In this document: positions 35,570 to 44,144 of the stretch, piece after piece | Numbering within the stretch: the first letter of the stretch is position 1 | Layout: each line of letters opens with the position of its first letter | DNA from: Mycobacterium marseillense | Lineage (GTDB): Bacteria; Actinomycetota; Actinomycetes; Mycobacteriales; Mycobacteriaceae | Reading direction: 5' to 3' | DNA length: 64,000 nucleotides | NCBI RefSeq assembly: GCF_010731675.1 | Contig: NZ_AP022584.1 | Location: 4,030,001 to 4,094,000 of the forward strand | Made by a program: the position numbers and the translations under genes | Notes under the pieces: generated by a model | Told to the model about the DNA's origin: nothing | Databases searched by the model: none | The model's input: the letters and a program-made list of their open reading frames with translations, nothing else

Positions 35570-36252
35570 GCGGTCGCTTGATCCTGGTGCGTCACGGCCA
35601 GTCCTTTGGAAACGTCGAGCGCCGGCTCGACACCCGCCCGCCGGGGGCGGAGCTCACACCGTTGGGTCGCGACCAGGCCCGGGCGTTCGCCCGCGGATCG
35701 GGTCGGCCGGCGATGCTCGCGCACTCGGTGGCCACCCGGGCCTCGCAGACCGCGGCGGTGATCGCGGGCCAGCTCGCGATGTCCGCCATCGAGGTGCCCG
35801 GCATCCACGAGGTCCAGGTCGGCCGGCTCGAAGACCGCAACGACGACGAGGCGGTCGCGGAGTTCAACGCGATCTATGACCGCTGGCATCGCGGGGAACT
35901 CGATGTGCCGCTGCCTGGCGGCGAGACCGGCAACGACGTATTGGACCGCTACGTGCCGGTGCTCACCGACCTGCGCCTGCGCTACCTCGACGACCACGAC
36001 TTCCACGGCGACATCGTGCTCGTCAGCCACGGCGCGGCCATCCGGCTGGCCGCCGCGGTGCTGGCCGGCGTGGAGGCAGACTTCGCGCTCGACAACCACC
36101 TCGACAACACCCAATCCGTGGCCTTGACCCCGATCACCGACGGCCGGTGGAGTTGCGTGCGCTGGGGAACGTTGACCCCGCCCTTTTATCCGGAGGCCGA
36201 GGCGACCCCGGTCGCCGATGCGGTGCGGTCAAGCACCGACCCGATGGGCTGA
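35566..36252 (+). CDS. Histidine phosphatase (phosphoglycerate mutase) family protein
   Basis: A 228-residue protein (Mtb Rv3837c, 232) with the catalytic RHG motif LILVRHGQSFGN at residues 4-15, ARGSGRPAMLAHSVATRASQTA near 44 and the second His in VLVSHGAAIRLAA near 150. Members are phosphatases or dPGM; the substrate is unknown. It starts in a GTGA overlap with the pheA stop, so the two are translationally coupled. The rest of the frame upstream is only chance. Confidence 0.88.
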   Translation: MSGRLILVRHGQSFGNVERRLDTRPPGAELTPLGRDQARAFARGSGRPAMLAHSVATRASQTAAVIAGQLAMSAIEVPGIHEVQVGRLEDRNDDEAVAEFNAIYDRWHRGELDVPLPGGETGNDVLDRYVPVLTDLRLRYLDDHDFHGDIVLVSHGAAIRLAAAVLAGVEADFALDNHLDNTQSVALTPITDGRWSCVRWGTLTPPFYPEAEATPVADAVRSSTDPMG

Positions 36253-36260
36253 GACGTCGA

Positions 36261-36452
36261 TCAGACGGCCAGCGCGATCACTTCGGTGCAGGCACAGCCC
36301 ACGGCGTCGCAGTCGATGACGAAGGCGTGCGGCAACAACTCGGGGCTGAAGCAATCCGGCTCGGTGCACTCCGACCGGTGCAGCGCGTGGTGAATGATGG
36401 TGCCGTGACAGTGATCTAAGCCTGCCCGGCAGTCGCGGCAGTCAGTGCTCAT
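36261..36452 (-). CDS. Small cysteine-rich protein, 63 residues
   Basis: The 63-residue product MSTDCRDCRAGLDHCHGTI... has eight cysteines (CRDC, HCHG, C, C, C, CAC) and several His residues, pointing to metal binding, perhaps zinc. It resembles no family I can name. It is convergent with the phosphoglycerate mutase gene. Codon usage is normal for the genome and the coding strand has a clear ATG, so I think it is real; the gene is easily missed by size cut-offs. Confidence 0.6.
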   Translation of the reverse strand: MSTDCRDCRAGLDHCHGTIIHHALHRSECTEPDCFSPELLPHAFVIDCDAVGCACTEVIALAV

Positions 36453-36500
36453 AACGCGTTCATAGCACCCGTCACCGACAAATCTGGGACGCCGCGCCCG

Positions 36501-36851
36501 TCAGGCCCAGCCCAGTTCGTGCAGCCGGTCGTCGTCGATGCCGAAGTGGTGCGCGATTTCGTGGATCACCGTGATCGCCACCTCCTCGACGACCTCGGCC
36601 TCCGACTCGCACGCGTCCAGCAGCGCCTCGCGGTAGATGGTGATGGCGTCGGGCAGCGCACCGGCGTAGTCGGAGTCGCGCTCGGTCAGCGCCACCCCCT
36701 CGTACAGCCCGAGCAGCTCGGCATCCTCGGGATGGCGGCCCTCGACCAGGACGACGACGTTGTCCATCGCGGCGGCCAGCTCGGGCGGGATCAGGTCGAG
36801 GGCGTCGGAAACCAGTTCGTCGAAGCGCCGCGGGTCCATCCGCACGGGCAC
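36501..36851 (-). CDS. Zincin-like metallopeptidase (DUF1025/Zincin_1, Rv3836-type)
   Basis: A 116-residue protein with the zinc-binding motif VIHEIAHHFGIDDDRLHELGW near the C-terminus: HEIAH is the HExxH signature and the third ligand follows in FGIDD. It belongs to a family of small minimal gluzincins with unknown targets. It is directly upstream of the septum-formation-family gene (5 bases) in the opposite order of transcription: both are on the minus strand, and this gene follows it, so they are probably one operon. Confidence 0.88.
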   Translation of the reverse strand: MPVRMDPRRFDELVSDALDLIPPELAAAMDNVVVLVEGRHPEDAELLGLYEGVALTERDSDYAGALPDAITIYREALLDACESEAEVVEEVAITVIHEIAHHFGIDDDRLHELGWA

Positions 36852-36855
36852 CCGG

Positions 36856-38211
36856 CTAGCCCCCCGGCGGGAGCTCGGCCGGCGGGGGCGGCGGAGGCGC
36901 CTCGGGTGCCGGGTTCGCGGGCGGCGCGCCGTTGTCCGCCGGCGGCGGCGGCGCCTGCGGCGCGGGAGCCTGCTGTTGTGGTTGGGGCGCCTGCTGGGGT
37001 TGCGTCACCACGGGTTGCTGCCCGGGCAGGTGCTGGTTGTTCGGCGGGATCTCCGGCGCGGTCGTGGACTGGTTGGACGGCGCTTGCGCCGGGGCCTGCA
37101 GCGGAATCGGCGGCATCGTGAGCCGCTCCTCGGGGATATCGGGGGGCGGCACCGGGGGCTGACCGTTGATCAGCAGCTGACCCTTGGCGCTGTTCAGCAA
37201 AGTGGCCCAGCCCCCGTTGCCCAGCGTCGCGCCGATGCTGCAGGCCACCTCGCGGCTACCGGCCGTCCAACTCGACAACGGCACCGTGGGGTAGATCAGT
37301 GTCAGTGTGGTGGTGCGCAGCTTGACGGGCGCCAGGTACGCGTCGGTCATCTTGGTGCACGAATCCTTGATGAAGCTGTCCTGGTCCGGTTCGGCGGGCA
37401 GGGCGTCGGGGAACTTCTCGGCCAGGTTGACCGTGCCGGTGACCTCCATCGCGTGCGGGGCCGCGCAATCGACCGGCACATCGGTCGGCTGGTTGGTCGC
37501 CGGATCGATGCCCAGGCAGGTGCCGGCCGGCCAGATCTTGGACTGGTCGACGTCGGCGACCTTGCCCTTGAACGCCTGCTGCTGGTTGTTCGTGGCGGGC
37601 AGTTGCAGGCCGCACAGCATGCGACGATCGCCGGACTGACGCCAGGCCCGATCCCCCGGCCACAGCAGGCTGACGGTGAACTTGCTGTTCGGATCGAACT
37701 TGAGTCCGAGGTAGTTACGGACGGACGCCTCGCACTGTTCCTGGGTGATCTGCTGGATGCGCGCGGGCGTCGGGGGCGCGGCGCTGGGGCCGTACTCCGA
37801 GCCCGGGAACGTCCGCATGTCAATGGATTCGGCAACTTCGAACTTGTGGTCGTCGGCGCAGTTGACGATCTTCGCCGACTCCGGCGTGGCATCGGGCCAC
37901 ATCAGGCACTCGCCGCGGGCGGCGCGGTTCAAAGCGGCGTCGCTCTTGGCCCCGGTGCTGCGCACGGGGCTGCTGTCGAGGAGCCGTCCTGACTCGGTGC
38001 TGACCGGGATCGCGGTCGCCAGCCCGGCGATCAACAGGCCGCCGAGCGCGGTCAGCAGCAGCGCCCGCCGGGTGGCCCGGGCCTGCAGGCTGCGCGGCCA
38101 CAAGAACGCGGCCGGCTGCCGTTCGGTCGGCTCACCGGTCGAGGCGGCGGGCGTCTCGACTGCTGGGCCTTCCGAAAGTTCCTTCTCGGGCGCTTGCGAC
38201 ATCGGGTCCAT
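36856..38211 (-). CDS. Septum-formation-family membrane protein (Rv3835-type)
   Basis: A protein of about 451 residues with a short cytoplasmic tail, one membrane helix (residues about 48-68: ALLLTALGGLLIAGLATAI) and a large external part with two repeats of the septum-formation family (C-X-W-P-D..., VNCADDHKFEVAESIDM and VDCAAPHAMEVTGTVNL). Cysteines are paired, so disulfides are likely. The last 110 residues are Pro/Gln-rich, a probable cell-wall linker. ATG 38211 is chosen; ATG 38202 gives 448 residues, close to Mtb Rv3835 (449). A role in cell division is suggested by the family only. Confidence 0.83.
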   Translation of the reverse strand: MDPMSQAPEKELSEGPAVETPAASTGEPTERQPAAFLWPRSLQARATRRALLLTALGGLLIAGLATAIPVSTESGRLLDSSPVRSTGAKSDAALNRAARGECLMWPDATPESAKIVNCADDHKFEVAESIDMRTFPGSEYGPSAAPPTPARIQQITQEQCEASVRNYLGLKFDPNSKFTVSLLWPGDRAWRQSGDRRMLCGLQLPATNNQQQAFKGKVADVDQSKIWPAGTCLGIDPATNQPTDVPVDCAAPHAMEVTGTVNLAEKFPDALPAEPDQDSFIKDSCTKMTDAYLAPVKLRTTTLTLIYPTVPLSSWTAGSREVACSIGATLGNGGWATLLNSAKGQLLINGQPPVPPPDIPEERLTMPPIPLQAPAQAPSNQSTTAPEIPPNNQHLPGQQPVVTQPQQAPQPQQQAPAPQAPPPPADNGAPPANPAPEAPPPPPPAELPPGG

Positions 38212-38310
38212 TCTGACAGGACGACCTGAGGCGCGTGACAAAAGTTACTGATGTGAGTCCTGAGCCCACCGGGTGCGGACGCTGTGGCCGTCGGCCGGTG
38301 CCGGTGAAAG

Positions 38311-38316
38311 TAGTCT
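38311..38316 (+). promoter_or_regulatory. -10 element of serS, leaderless-type
   Basis: TAGTCT ends 7 bases before GTG 38324; no ribosome site precedes it. Confidence 0.5.
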
Positions 38317-38323
38317 CAGGGCC

Positions 38324-39577
38324 GTGATCGACCTGAAGCTGCTCCGGGAAGACCCCGACGCCGTGCGCCGCTCCCAGCTCAGCCGCGGCGAAGACCCGAC
38401 GCTGGTGGACGCGCTGCTGTCGGCCGACGCCGCGCGCCGGGCCGCCATCTCGTCCGCCGACGCGCTGCGGGCCGACCAGAAGGCCGCCAGCAAAAGCGTC
38501 GGCGCCGCGTCGCCCGACGAGCGCCCCGCGTTGCTGGCCCGCGCCAAGGAGCTGGCCGAGCAGGTGAAGGCCGCCGAGACCGCCCAGACCGAGGCGGAGT
38601 CGGCGTTCACCGCGGCGCACATGGCCATCTCGAACGTCGTCATCGACGGCGTGCCGGCCGGCGGGGAGGACGACTTCGCCGTCCTCGACATCGTCGGCGA
38701 GCCCCCGGCGCTCGACGACCCCAAGGATCACCTCGAACTGGGCGAGTCGCTGGGTTTGATCGACATGCAGCGCGGCGCCAAGGTCTCCGGGTCGCGGTTC
38801 TACTTCCTGACCGGCCAGGGTGCGCTGCTGCAGCTCGGCCTGCTGCAGCTGGCGCTGCGGCTGGCCGTCGAGAACGGCTTCACCCCGATGATCCCGCCGG
38901 TGCTGGTGCGCGCCGAGGTGATGGCCGGCACCGGCTTCCTGGGCGCCCATGCCGACGAGATCTACCGCGTCGAGGCCGACGACCTCTACCTGGTGGGCAC
39001 CTCGGAGGTGCCGTTGGCCGGCTACCACTGGAACGAGATCCTGGACCTGTCCGGCGGCCCGCTGCGGTACGCGGGCTGGTCGTCGTGTTTTCGCCGCGAG
39101 GCCGGCAGCTACGGCAAGGACACCCGCGGCATCATCCGGGTGCATCAGTTCGACAAGGTCGAAGGCTTCGTCTATTGCACGCCCGCCGACGCCGAGGCCG
39201 AACACCAGCGGCTGTTGGGCTGGCAGCGCGAGATGCTGGCCCGCATCGAGGTGCCGTATCGGGTAATCGACGTGGCCGCAGGCGATCTCGGCTCGTCGGC
39301 CGCCCGCAAGTTCGACTGCGAGGCGTGGGTTCCCACGCAGGGCACTTATCGCGAGCTGACGTCGACCTCGAACTGCACCACGTTCCAGGCGCGCCGGCTG
39401 TCCACCCGCTACCGCGACGAGAACGGCAAGCCCCAAACCGCGGCCACGCTCAACGGCACGCTGGGCACCACCCGCTGGCTGGTGGCGATCCTGGAGAACC
39501 ACCAGCAATCCGACGGCAGTGTACGGATTCCCGAGGCGCTGGTGCCGTTCGTCGGCGCCGAGGTGCTCGAGCCCTAA
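38324..39577 (+). CDS. serS: Seryl-tRNA synthetase
   Basis: SerS charges tRNA-Ser. The 417-residue protein (Mtb 419) has the N-terminal antiparallel coiled-coil that holds the tRNA (residues about 27-100, Ala/Glu/Lys-rich) and the class II catalytic core: motif 2 [25 protein letters not shown] near 255 and motif 3 [19 protein letters not shown] near 380, with the TSEVPL serine site near 228. The GTG start is chosen because [11 protein letters not shown] is the family start; upstream codons are chance. Confidence 0.97.
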   Translation: MIDLKLLREDPDAVRRSQLSRGEDPTLVDALLSADAARRAAISSADALRADQKAASKSVGAASPDERPALLARAKELAEQVKAAETAQTEAESAFTAAHMAISNVVIDGVPAGGEDDFAVLDIVGEPPALDDPKDHLELGESLGLIDMQRGAKVSGSRFYFLTGQGALLQLGLLQLALRLAVENGFTPMIPPVLVRAEVMAGTGFLGAHADEIYRVEADDLYLVGTSEVPLAGYHWNEILDLSGGPLRYAGWSSCFRREAGSYGKDTRGIIRVHQFDKVEGFVYCTPADAEAEHQRLLGWQREMLARIEVPYRVIDVAAGDLGSSAARKFDCEAWVPTQGTYRELTSTSNCTTFQARRLSTRYRDENGKPQTAATLNGTLGTTRWLVAILENHQQSDGSVRIPEALVPFVGAEVLEP

Positions 39578-39581
39578 GCGC

Positions 39582-40331
39582 TCAGGGAGCCTTGCCGGCC
39601 AGCTGGCCGGGGGTGTGCCCGAAGGCCCGCCGGTAGGTGTCGATGAAGGCACTCGGTGTGGCCCAACCACATTCGGCTGCCACCGACGTGACATCCCGCC
39701 GGTCGGCGAGCAACACGAGCGCGTGCTGCAGCCGGACCTGGGTGCGCCATTGGGGGAACGTCATGGCCAGCTCGTCGCTGAACAAACGGCTCAGCGTGCG
39801 CTGAGCGACGCCGACCCGATCGCCGATCTGCTGCAGCGTCAACGGCTCGGCCAGGTTGTCGGCGATCAACGCGCACGCGTCCCGCAGCCGGGGGTCGACG
39901 GGCGTGGGGATCCACAGCGGCTCCGCGACGCTGGTCGCTTGCAGCTGGTCGTGCAGGACGGCCAGCATCCGGTGATGCTCGGCGGTGTCGGTGCCGTCGG
40001 ACTGCGAGCACGCGATGATCAGTTCGCGCATCAAGGGGCTGACCGCCAGGACGGCCGGCGCTGCCGGGCCGCGACGGTGGCGGTCGGGATCCAGTGCGAC
40101 GCCGTGAAACTGCGTGGTGCCGTGGAACTTGTGTTCGTGCCAGCACCCGGCCGGGATCCAGATGGCGCGATTGGCAGGCGTGATCCACGTGCCCGCCGGC
40201 GTGGTCACCGACACCGCGCCCGAGGACGGGTAGACGATCTGATGTTGCGGGTGGCGGTGCCGTTCGATGCGCGCTCCCGGCGGCAACGTCTGCGCCGACG
40301 TGACCAGTCCGTGGTGGCTGATTTCCGACAT
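39582..40331 (-). CDS. AraC-family transcriptional regulator (Rv3833-type)
   Basis: About 249 residues. The N-terminal part is a cupin sensor (ERHRHPQHQIVYPSSGAVSVTTPAGTW), residues about 20-75, and the C-terminal part has the two AraC helix-turn-helix units: LTLQQIGDRVGVAQRTLSRLF near 167 and VTSVAAECGWATPSAFIDTYRRAFGHTPGQ near 215. It is divergent from the methyltransferase gene with a 55-base gap, so that gene is a natural target. GTG 40355 would add eight residues. It converges with serS. Confidence 0.85.
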   Translation of the reverse strand: MSEISHHGLVTSAQTLPPGARIERHRHPQHQIVYPSSGAVSVTTPAGTWITPANRAIWIPAGCWHEHKFHGTTQFHGVALDPDRHRRGPAAPAVLAVSPLMRELIIACSQSDGTDTAEHHRMLAVLHDQLQATSVAEPLWIPTPVDPRLRDACALIADNLAEPLTLQQIGDRVGVAQRTLSRLFSDELAMTFPQWRTQVRLQHALVLLADRRDVTSVAAECGWATPSAFIDTYRRAFGHTPGQLAGKAP

Positions 40332-40373
40332 ATCTCGGCAGGATATCGGAAGCACGCAACCGGCGTGCCGGCC

Positions 40374-40379
40374 TAGCGT
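40374..40379 (+). promoter_or_regulatory. -10 element of the methyltransferase gene, leaderless-type
   Basis: TAGCGT ends 7 bases before ATG 40387; no ribosome site. Confidence 0.45.
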
Positions 40380-40386
40380 TGCTGGT

Positions 40387-40956
40387 ATGGCGATGAATCT
40401 CCTCCACCGGCGGCGCTGCAGCTCGGCATCATGGGAAAAGGCGGTGGCCGATCAGCTGTTGCCGTGGGCGTTGCAGGACGTCGAATTGGGCACGCGGACT
40501 GTGGAAATCGGCCCCGGGTACGGCGCGACGCTGCGCGGCCTGCTCGATCGCACGACCTCGCTCACGGCCGTCGAACTCGACGGCGCGATGGCCGATCGCC
40601 TGCAACGCCGCTACGGCGAGCGGGCGCGCATTATCCAGGCGAGCGGCACCGAAACGGGGCTGCCCGCGGGCGATTTCACGTCCGTGGTGTGCTTCACGAT
40701 GCTGCACCACGTTCCCACCGTCGGGCTGCAGGACCAGCTCTTCGCCGAGGCGTTCAGGCTGCTCACGCCCGGCGGGGTTTTCGCCGGCAGCGACGGCGTC
40801 CCGTCACTGGCGTTCCGCCTGCTCCACGTCGCCGACACCTACAACCCCATCGCACCGACGGACCTCCCCGGCCGGCTTCGGGCCGCGGGGTTCACCGACA
40901 TCCACACCGACGTCCGGCGTGGTAGGCAGCGCTGGCGGGCCGTCAAACCGGGCTAG
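40387..40956 (+). CDS. Class I SAM-dependent methyltransferase (Rv3832c-type)
   Basis: A 189-residue protein (Mtb 190) with the SAM-binding motif I VEIGPGYGATLRGLL near residue 38, an acidic loop after strand 2 (VELDGAM) and a motif LLTPGGVFAGSDGVPS near 126. The acceptor is unknown. It is divergent from the AraC gene and shares a short promoter region, suggesting that AraC controls it. It converges with the DUF2834 gene by a 4-base overlap. Confidence 0.85.
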   Translation: MAMNLLHRRRCSSASWEKAVADQLLPWALQDVELGTRTVEIGPGYGATLRGLLDRTTSLTAVELDGAMADRLQRRYGERARIIQASGTETGLPAGDFTSVVCFTMLHHVPTVGLQDQLFAEAFRLLTPGGVFAGSDGVPSLAFRLLHVADTYNPIAPTDLPGRLRAAGFTDIHTDVRRGRQRWRAVKPG

Positions 40957-41450
40957 GCCGTGATTTTCGTCGCCGGCTCGCCGGCAACGTGCCCGTGGCG
41001 GCGCTGCCGTTCCATCGTCGCGAAGTAGAAGGCGAACGCGAACGCGAAGCTGGTGAACAGGCTGGACACGAAATACAGCCAGGGGTGGCGCAATCCACGC
41101 CGGTAGCCGTCCACGATCGTAAAGATCGGCAGCAGAATCACATTCGCGATCGTGTAGTCCTGGCTGGCCGAGCTCGCCGCCGGGTTGGTGAACATCAGCT
41201 TGATGTATTCGGCCCAGCTCCCGTGTTCGCCCCACAGCGGGTTGGTGGAGCCTTGCGAGTACTCGTGCACGAACGTGATGTTGAAGTACCAGCCGAGCGC
41301 GACGGACGCGATGCCGACGACGTAATACACGATTTCCATCGGCGAAAACAGTGGGCCGTTGGCCGGCCGGGCGAAAACCTTCGAGTTCGACGTGACGATC
41401 CAACTGATGACCGCCAGTCCGAGCACGGCGTGAGTGAGTAGCGAGACCAT
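40953..41450 (-). CDS. DUF2834-type membrane protein
   Basis: A 165-residue protein with four membrane helices (residues about 3-19, 33-51, 94-110, 119-145) and the pattern GWYFNITFVHEYSQGSTNPLWGEHGSWAEYIKLMFTNPAASSASQDYTIANVILLP, typical of DUF2834. ATG 41450 is chosen to place the first helix at the start. Its promoter region carries a TGTCA-N4-TGACA palindrome; it is divergent from tetR, which presumably represses it. Function unknown. Confidence 0.78.
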   Translation of the reverse strand: MVSLLTHAVLGLAVISWIVTSNSKVFARPANGPLFSPMEIVYYVVGIASVALGWYFNITFVHEYSQGSTNPLWGEHGSWAEYIKLMFTNPAASSASQDYTIANVILLPIFTIVDGYRRGLRHPWLYFVSSLFTSFAFAFAFYFATMERQRRHGHVAGEPATKITA

Positions 41451-41472
41451 GGGCGCAGTCTCACCCGCGGCG

Positions 41473-41494
41473 CAAAGTTTTGTCAATATTGACA
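41473..41494. promoter_or_regulatory. TetR operator copy 1 (DUF2834-tetR)
   Basis: TGTCA-ATAT-TGACA at 41481-41494 is a perfect 14-base palindrome. The minus-strand reading ATTGACAAAACTTTGCG (41471-41487) recurs exactly at 42186-42202 before the FAD oxidoreductase. TTGACA within it may serve as a -35 element. Confidence 0.75.
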
Positions 41495-41526
41495 CAACAT
41501 ATGGGATGGTGAATCCGAAGTCTTGA

Positions 41527-41532
41527 TACCTT
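41527..41532 (+). promoter_or_regulatory. -10 element of tetR, leaderless-type
   Basis: TACCTT ends 6 bases before ATG 41539. It is 33 bases from the palindrome, so repression of tetR itself is possible but less direct. Confidence 0.5.
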
Positions 41533-41538
41533 ACTGAG

Positions 41539-42186
41539 ATGGTCAGGCCCGCTCAGACGGCACGCAGCGAGCGCACGCGCGAAGCGTTGCGCCAGGCCGC
41601 CCTGGTGCGATTCCTGGCCCAGGGCGTCGAGGACACGTCGGCCGAGCAGATCGCCGCCGATGCCGGGGTGTCGCTGCGGACGTTCTATCGCCACTTCAGC
41701 TCGAAGCACGACCTGTTGTTCGCCGATTACACCGGGCTGCACTGGTTTCGCGCGGCCCTGGACGCCAGGCCGGCCGACGAACAGATCATCGACTCGGTGC
41801 AGTCGGCCATCTTCTCGTTCCCGTACGACGTCGACGCGGTCGCCAAGATCGCCGCGCTGCGCCAGGACGAGCTGGACCCCGGCCGCATCGTCCGCCACAT
41901 CCGGGAGGTCCAGGCCGACTTCGCCGACGCCATTGCGGCACAGTGGCAACGGCGTGGTCGCGGGGCCGCGGGCGCCGCCGAGCCGACGGCCGACCAGCGG
42001 GTGCGCACCGCGGTGACCGCGCGGTGCATCGCCGCGGCCGTCTTCGGCGCCATGGAGGTCTGGATGGTCGGCGACGACCGGTCCCTGGGCGAGCTCGCGC
42101 GGCTGTGCCACGCCGCCCTGGAGTCGCTGCGCGCGGGTATCACCGACTCCTGGACTACCGGGACCGCCCCCCATGTTTCGTCATAA
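41539..42186 (+). CDS. TetR-family transcriptional regulator (Rv3830c-type)
   Basis: A 215-residue regulator (Mtb Rv3830c, 209). The N-terminal helix-turn-helix is at about residues 12-58 (RTREALRQAALVRFLAQGVEDTSAEQIAADAGVSLRTFYRHFSSKHDLL), with the classical TetR LRTFYRHF recognition helix. The C-terminal ligand domain is divergent. The gene is flanked by two copies of a TGTCA-N4-TGACA operator, one for the DUF2834 gene and one at the start of the FAD oxidoreductase, so it likely represses both. The inducer is unknown. Confidence 0.88.
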   Translation: MVRPAQTARSERTREALRQAALVRFLAQGVEDTSAEQIAADAGVSLRTFYRHFSSKHDLLFADYTGLHWFRAALDARPADEQIIDSVQSAIFSFPYDVDAVAKIAALRQDELDPGRIVRHIREVQADFADAIAAQWQRRGRGAAGAAEPTADQRVRTAVTARCIAAAVFGAMEVWMVGDDRSLGELARLCHAALESLRAGITDSWTTGTAPHVSS

Positions 42187-42202
42187 TTGACAAAACTTTG
42201 CG
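42180..42202. promoter_or_regulatory. TetR operator copy 2 (tetR-FAD oxidoreductase)
   Basis: GTCA-TAAT-TGAC at 42180-42191, overlapping the tetR stop codon, plus a 17-base identity with copy 1 (ATTGACAAAACTTTGCG). It lies about 40 bases before the ATG of the oxidoreductase, as expected for an operator over its promoter. Confidence 0.75.
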
Positions 42203-42234
42203 GCCGTGCGAGCCTCCTTGCGGAGGGCAAGGAC

Positions 42235-43797
42235 ATGACTGGTTATGACGCGATCGTCATCGGCGCGGGGCACAACGGACTGACCGCGGCGGTGCTGCTG
42301 GCCAAGGCCGGGCTGCGGACGGTGTGCCTGGATCCCAAGCTCTACGCGGGCGGGATGGCTTCCACCGTCGAGCTTTTCGACGGCTATCAGTTCGAGATCG
42401 CCGGTTCGGTGCAGTTCCCGACGGCACGGGTGGTGGTCGACGAGCTCGGCCTGGACGCCATGCCGACAATCGACCTCGACGTGATGTCGGTGGCGGTGCG
42501 GGGCGTCGGTGACGATCCCCTGGTCCAGTACAGCGACCCCGTCAAGCTGTTCACCCACCTCAACGAGGTGCACGGGGCCGACGCCGTCAACGGGATGGCG
42601 GGGCTGATGGCGTGGAGCCAGGGCCCGACCCGCGCGCTGGGCCGCTTCGAAGCCGGCACCCCGCCCAAGAGCATCGATGAGATGTATGCCTGCGCCACAA
42701 ACGAATTCGAGCGTGCGGCGATCGACGACATGCTGTTCGGCTCGGTCACCGACGTGCTGGACCGCTATCTGCCGGACCGCGAGAAGCACGGCGCGCTGCG
42801 CGGTTCGATGACCGTGCTGGCCGTCAACACCCTCTACCGGGGCCCGGCCACGCCGGGCAGCGCGGCCGCGCTCGCCTTCGGCCTCGGCGTGCCCGAGGGC
42901 GACACGATGCAGATGAAGAAGCTGCGCGGCGGCATCGGCGCGCTCACCTCGCACCTGTGCGACGTGCTGGAAAGCCACGGCGGCGAAGTTCGGTTGCGCA
43001 CCAAGGTAACCGAGATCCTCGTCGCGGACGGTCGGGTGACCGGGGTGCGCACCGAGGCGGGCGAGACATTGCACGCCCCGATCGTCGTCTCGGGCATCGC
43101 CCCGGACACCACGCTCAACGACCTGATCGATCCCGGCGCGCTGCCCGCCGACATCCGGGAGCGCTACGCGCGCATCGACCACCGCGGCAGCTACCTGCAG
43201 ATGCACTTCGCGCTGGACGAGGCCCCCGCCTTCGCCGCGCCCTACGAGGCCCTCAACGAGCCCGCCATGCAGGCCTCGATCGGACTGTTCTGCACGCCGG
43301 AAGAGGTCCAGCAGCAGTGGGAGGACGCCCGGCGCGGCATCGTTCCGGCCGACCCGACCGTCGTCCTGCAGATCCCCTCGCAGAACGACCCGGACCTCGC
43401 ACCGCAGGGCAAGCACGCCGCGTCGGCGTTCGCGTTGTTCTTCCCGATCGAGGGCGACGTGGATTACGGGCAGGCGAAGGTCGAAATGGGTCAGCGGGTG
43501 ATCGACAAGATCACCCGTCTTGCACCGAATTTCGAACGCAGCATCATCCGGCACACCACCTTCACCCCCAAGCACATGGGGGTGATGTTCGGGGCGCCGG
43601 GAGGCGACTACTGCCACGGCCTGTTGAACGCGAACCAGGTCGGCCCCAACCGGCCGGGCCCCAAGGGCTTTCTGGGCCAGCCGATCCCGATCGAGGGCCT
43701 GTACCTGGGCAGCGCGGGATGTCACGGTGGACCGGGTATCACGTTCATCCCCGGCTACAACGCGGCACGACAGGCGCTCGCCGACCGGGGACGCTAG
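42235..43797 (+). CDS. FAD-dependent phytoene desaturase-like oxidoreductase (Rv3829c-type)
   Basis: A 520-residue flavoprotein of the PYROXD2/phytoene desaturase family. FAD motif AIVIGAGHNGLTAAVLLAKAGL at residues 6-27, and the C-terminal family end LYLGSAGCHGGPGITFIPGYNAA. The start ATG 42235 has GGAGG upstream at 42222; a TTG-initiated frame from 42187 adds 16 residues and corresponds to the 536-residue Mtb annotation. Substrate unknown. It is under the TetR operator copy 2. It is followed directly by a convergent gene, 4 bases shared. Confidence 0.87.
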   Translation: MTGYDAIVIGAGHNGLTAAVLLAKAGLRTVCLDPKLYAGGMASTVELFDGYQFEIAGSVQFPTARVVVDELGLDAMPTIDLDVMSVAVRGVGDDPLVQYSDPVKLFTHLNEVHGADAVNGMAGLMAWSQGPTRALGRFEAGTPPKSIDEMYACATNEFERAAIDDMLFGSVTDVLDRYLPDREKHGALRGSMTVLAVNTLYRGPATPGSAAALAFGLGVPEGDTMQMKKLRGGIGALTSHLCDVLESHGGEVRLRTKVTEILVADGRVTGVRTEAGETLHAPIVVSGIAPDTTLNDLIDPGALPADIRERYARIDHRGSYLQMHFALDEAPAFAAPYEALNEPAMQASIGLFCTPEEVQQQWEDARRGIVPADPTVVLQIPSQNDPDLAPQGKHAASAFALFFPIEGDVDYGQAKVEMGQRVIDKITRLAPNFERSIIRHTTFTPKHMGVMFGAPGGDYCHGLLNANQVGPNRPGPKGFLGQPIPIEGLYLGSAGCHGGPGITFIPGYNAARQALADRGR

Positions 43798-44144
43798 CGG
43801 CGCCCGCTCAGCAATTCGTCGAGCAGGGCGATGAACTCGTCGGCGCGCGCCGGCGTGAACGCGGGGCTGGGCCAGGTGCCCGGCACGTCCAGAGTGATCA
43901 GCGTCGACCGGAAGGGTCGTTGCATGTCCAGGGGGAGCCAACGCCGGAAGTCCGAGCTGCCCCAGATCCGGAACCGCTGCGTGACGAGCCCCAGGTTTTC
44001 GGCCTTGTATCCGCGGATCGAGTCGAGCGCGATGACCTTCGAGGTTCCCGACGGAAAGTGATAGCGGCGCAGCGTGATCGCCGTGCGATCCAGCTGAACC
44101 AACCCATCGTCGTAGGAGCCGTGGGAGCGGTCGGAGGCGTTCAC
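43794..44144 (-). CDS. Conserved hypothetical protein (Rv3819-type)
   Basis: A 116-residue protein with beta-rich, PH-like character: LVQLDRTAITLRRYHFPSGTSKVIALDSIRGYKAENLG at residues 14-50, then WLPLDMQRP and a helix ARADEFIALLDELL at the end. No catalytic motif is visible. It starts GTG 44144 in a GTGA overlap with the stop of the Rieske gene, so the pair is coupled. It probably works with the Rieske/beta-lactamase-fold enzyme upstream; the two remain side by side in Mtb. Confidence 0.78.
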   Translation of the reverse strand: MNASDRSHGSYDDGLVQLDRTAITLRRYHFPSGTSKVIALDSIRGYKAENLGLVTQRFRIWGSSDFRRWLPLDMQRPFRSTLITLDVPGTWPSPAFTPARADEFIALLDELLSGRR

